Made by a program: the position numbers and the translations under genes. DNA of 64,000 nucleotides. Source: CAZHCA01 sp964530825 (GTDB taxonomy: Bacteria; Bacteroidota; Bacteroidia; Chitinophagales; Saprospiraceae). Below the pieces are notes generated by a model. It was not told where the DNA came from. It was given only the letters and a program-made list of their open reading frames with translations, and ran no database searches. The stretch is from NCBI GenBank assembly GCA_964530825.1, contig CAZHCA010000013.1:70373-134372 (forward strand). Reading direction: 5' to 3'. This document shows positions 63,948 to 64,000 of this stretch, in pieces. The first letter of the stretch is position 1, and each line of letters opens with the position of its first letter.

Positions 63948-64000
63948 GGCCCGTTCGTCTAGGGGTTAGGACGCAGGATTTTCATTCCTGAAACACGGGT
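63948..64000 (+). tRNA. tRNA-Glu (TTC), truncated by window end
   Basis: The 53 bases present hold the acceptor 5' strand GGCCCGT, the D-arm GTCTAGGGGTTAGGAC, and the anticodon arm CAGGA-TTTTCAT-TCCTG with anticodon TTC. The T-arm begins at the last bases and the 3' end lies outside the window. Confidence 0.92.

Overview
The window is a piece of a Bacteroidota chromosome, most likely from the Saprospiria (Lewinella/Haliscomenobacter-like). This is inferred from the gene content: a SprB-type repeat protein, a type IX secretion C-terminal sorting domain, a lipoprotein form of TamA (TamL), dockerin-tailed secreted proteases, nSTAND/CHAT proteins, tRNAs without encoded CCA, few Shine-Dalgarno sites and promoters of the TTG/TTTG-N20-TAnnTTTR type. 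GC content looks close to 50 percent. No species can be named from the sequence alone.

Layout. 1-3.7 kb: the N-terminal part of a large propeller plus SprB-repeat surface protein, a secreted coiled-coil protein and a two-CBS-domain protein. 3.9-7.9 kb: a CHAT protease-nSTAND NTPase-transmembrane-WD40 protein, the best candidate for an immune or cell-death receptor. 8.0-11.8 kb: a lipoprotein plus PKD/beta-barrel gene pair, next to a second, decayed copy of the same pair and a 178-bp segment bounded by inverted repeats. 12-14 kb: small membrane and outer-membrane proteins and a Crp/Fnr regulator. 14.2-15.2 kb: four tRNAs (Pro-CGG, Thr-CGT, Pro-GGG, Val-GAC) around an AT-rich island. 15.3-22.4 kb: a hexapeptide acyltransferase and a TetR-TolC-MFP-RND efflux operon whose RND gene is frameshifted in a G homopolymer. 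22.5-25.4 kb: Ppx/GppA phosphatase, a CoiA-like/GIY-YIG-like gene broken by an in-frame stop, and two lipoproteins. 26.0-33.7 kb: tamB-tamL, overlapping by 4 bp. 33.7-44.6 kb: CocE hydrolase, xseA-xseB, folK-deoxynucleoside kinase, NDH-2, YceI and MarR with a candidate operator, rmuC. 44.6-54.8 kb: a large BNR-propeller protein, PlsC, MiaA with an unexplained C-terminal extension, a 12-helix-type carrier, a hotdog thioesterase and a secreted LVIVD-repeat protein. 54.9-61.6 kb: secreted or periplasmic peptidases (trypsin-like with dockerin, an M49-like lipoprotein, S9) and a lipoprotein. 61.6-64 kb: type I pullulanase, two perfect palindromes, and the start of tRNA-Glu.

How the parts fit. Much of the window serves the cell envelope: outer-membrane assembly (TamB/TamL), efflux, surface display, and extracellular proteolysis and glycan use. 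These are mixed with ordinary housekeeping genes for DNA repair, folate, tRNA modification and respiration. The most unusual elements are the membrane-spanning CHAT-STAND-WD40 protein, the decaying duplicate beside it, three genes interrupted by single lesions, the MiaA fusion, and several palindromic candidate operators. Function assignments rest on motifs read by eye; no database search was run.
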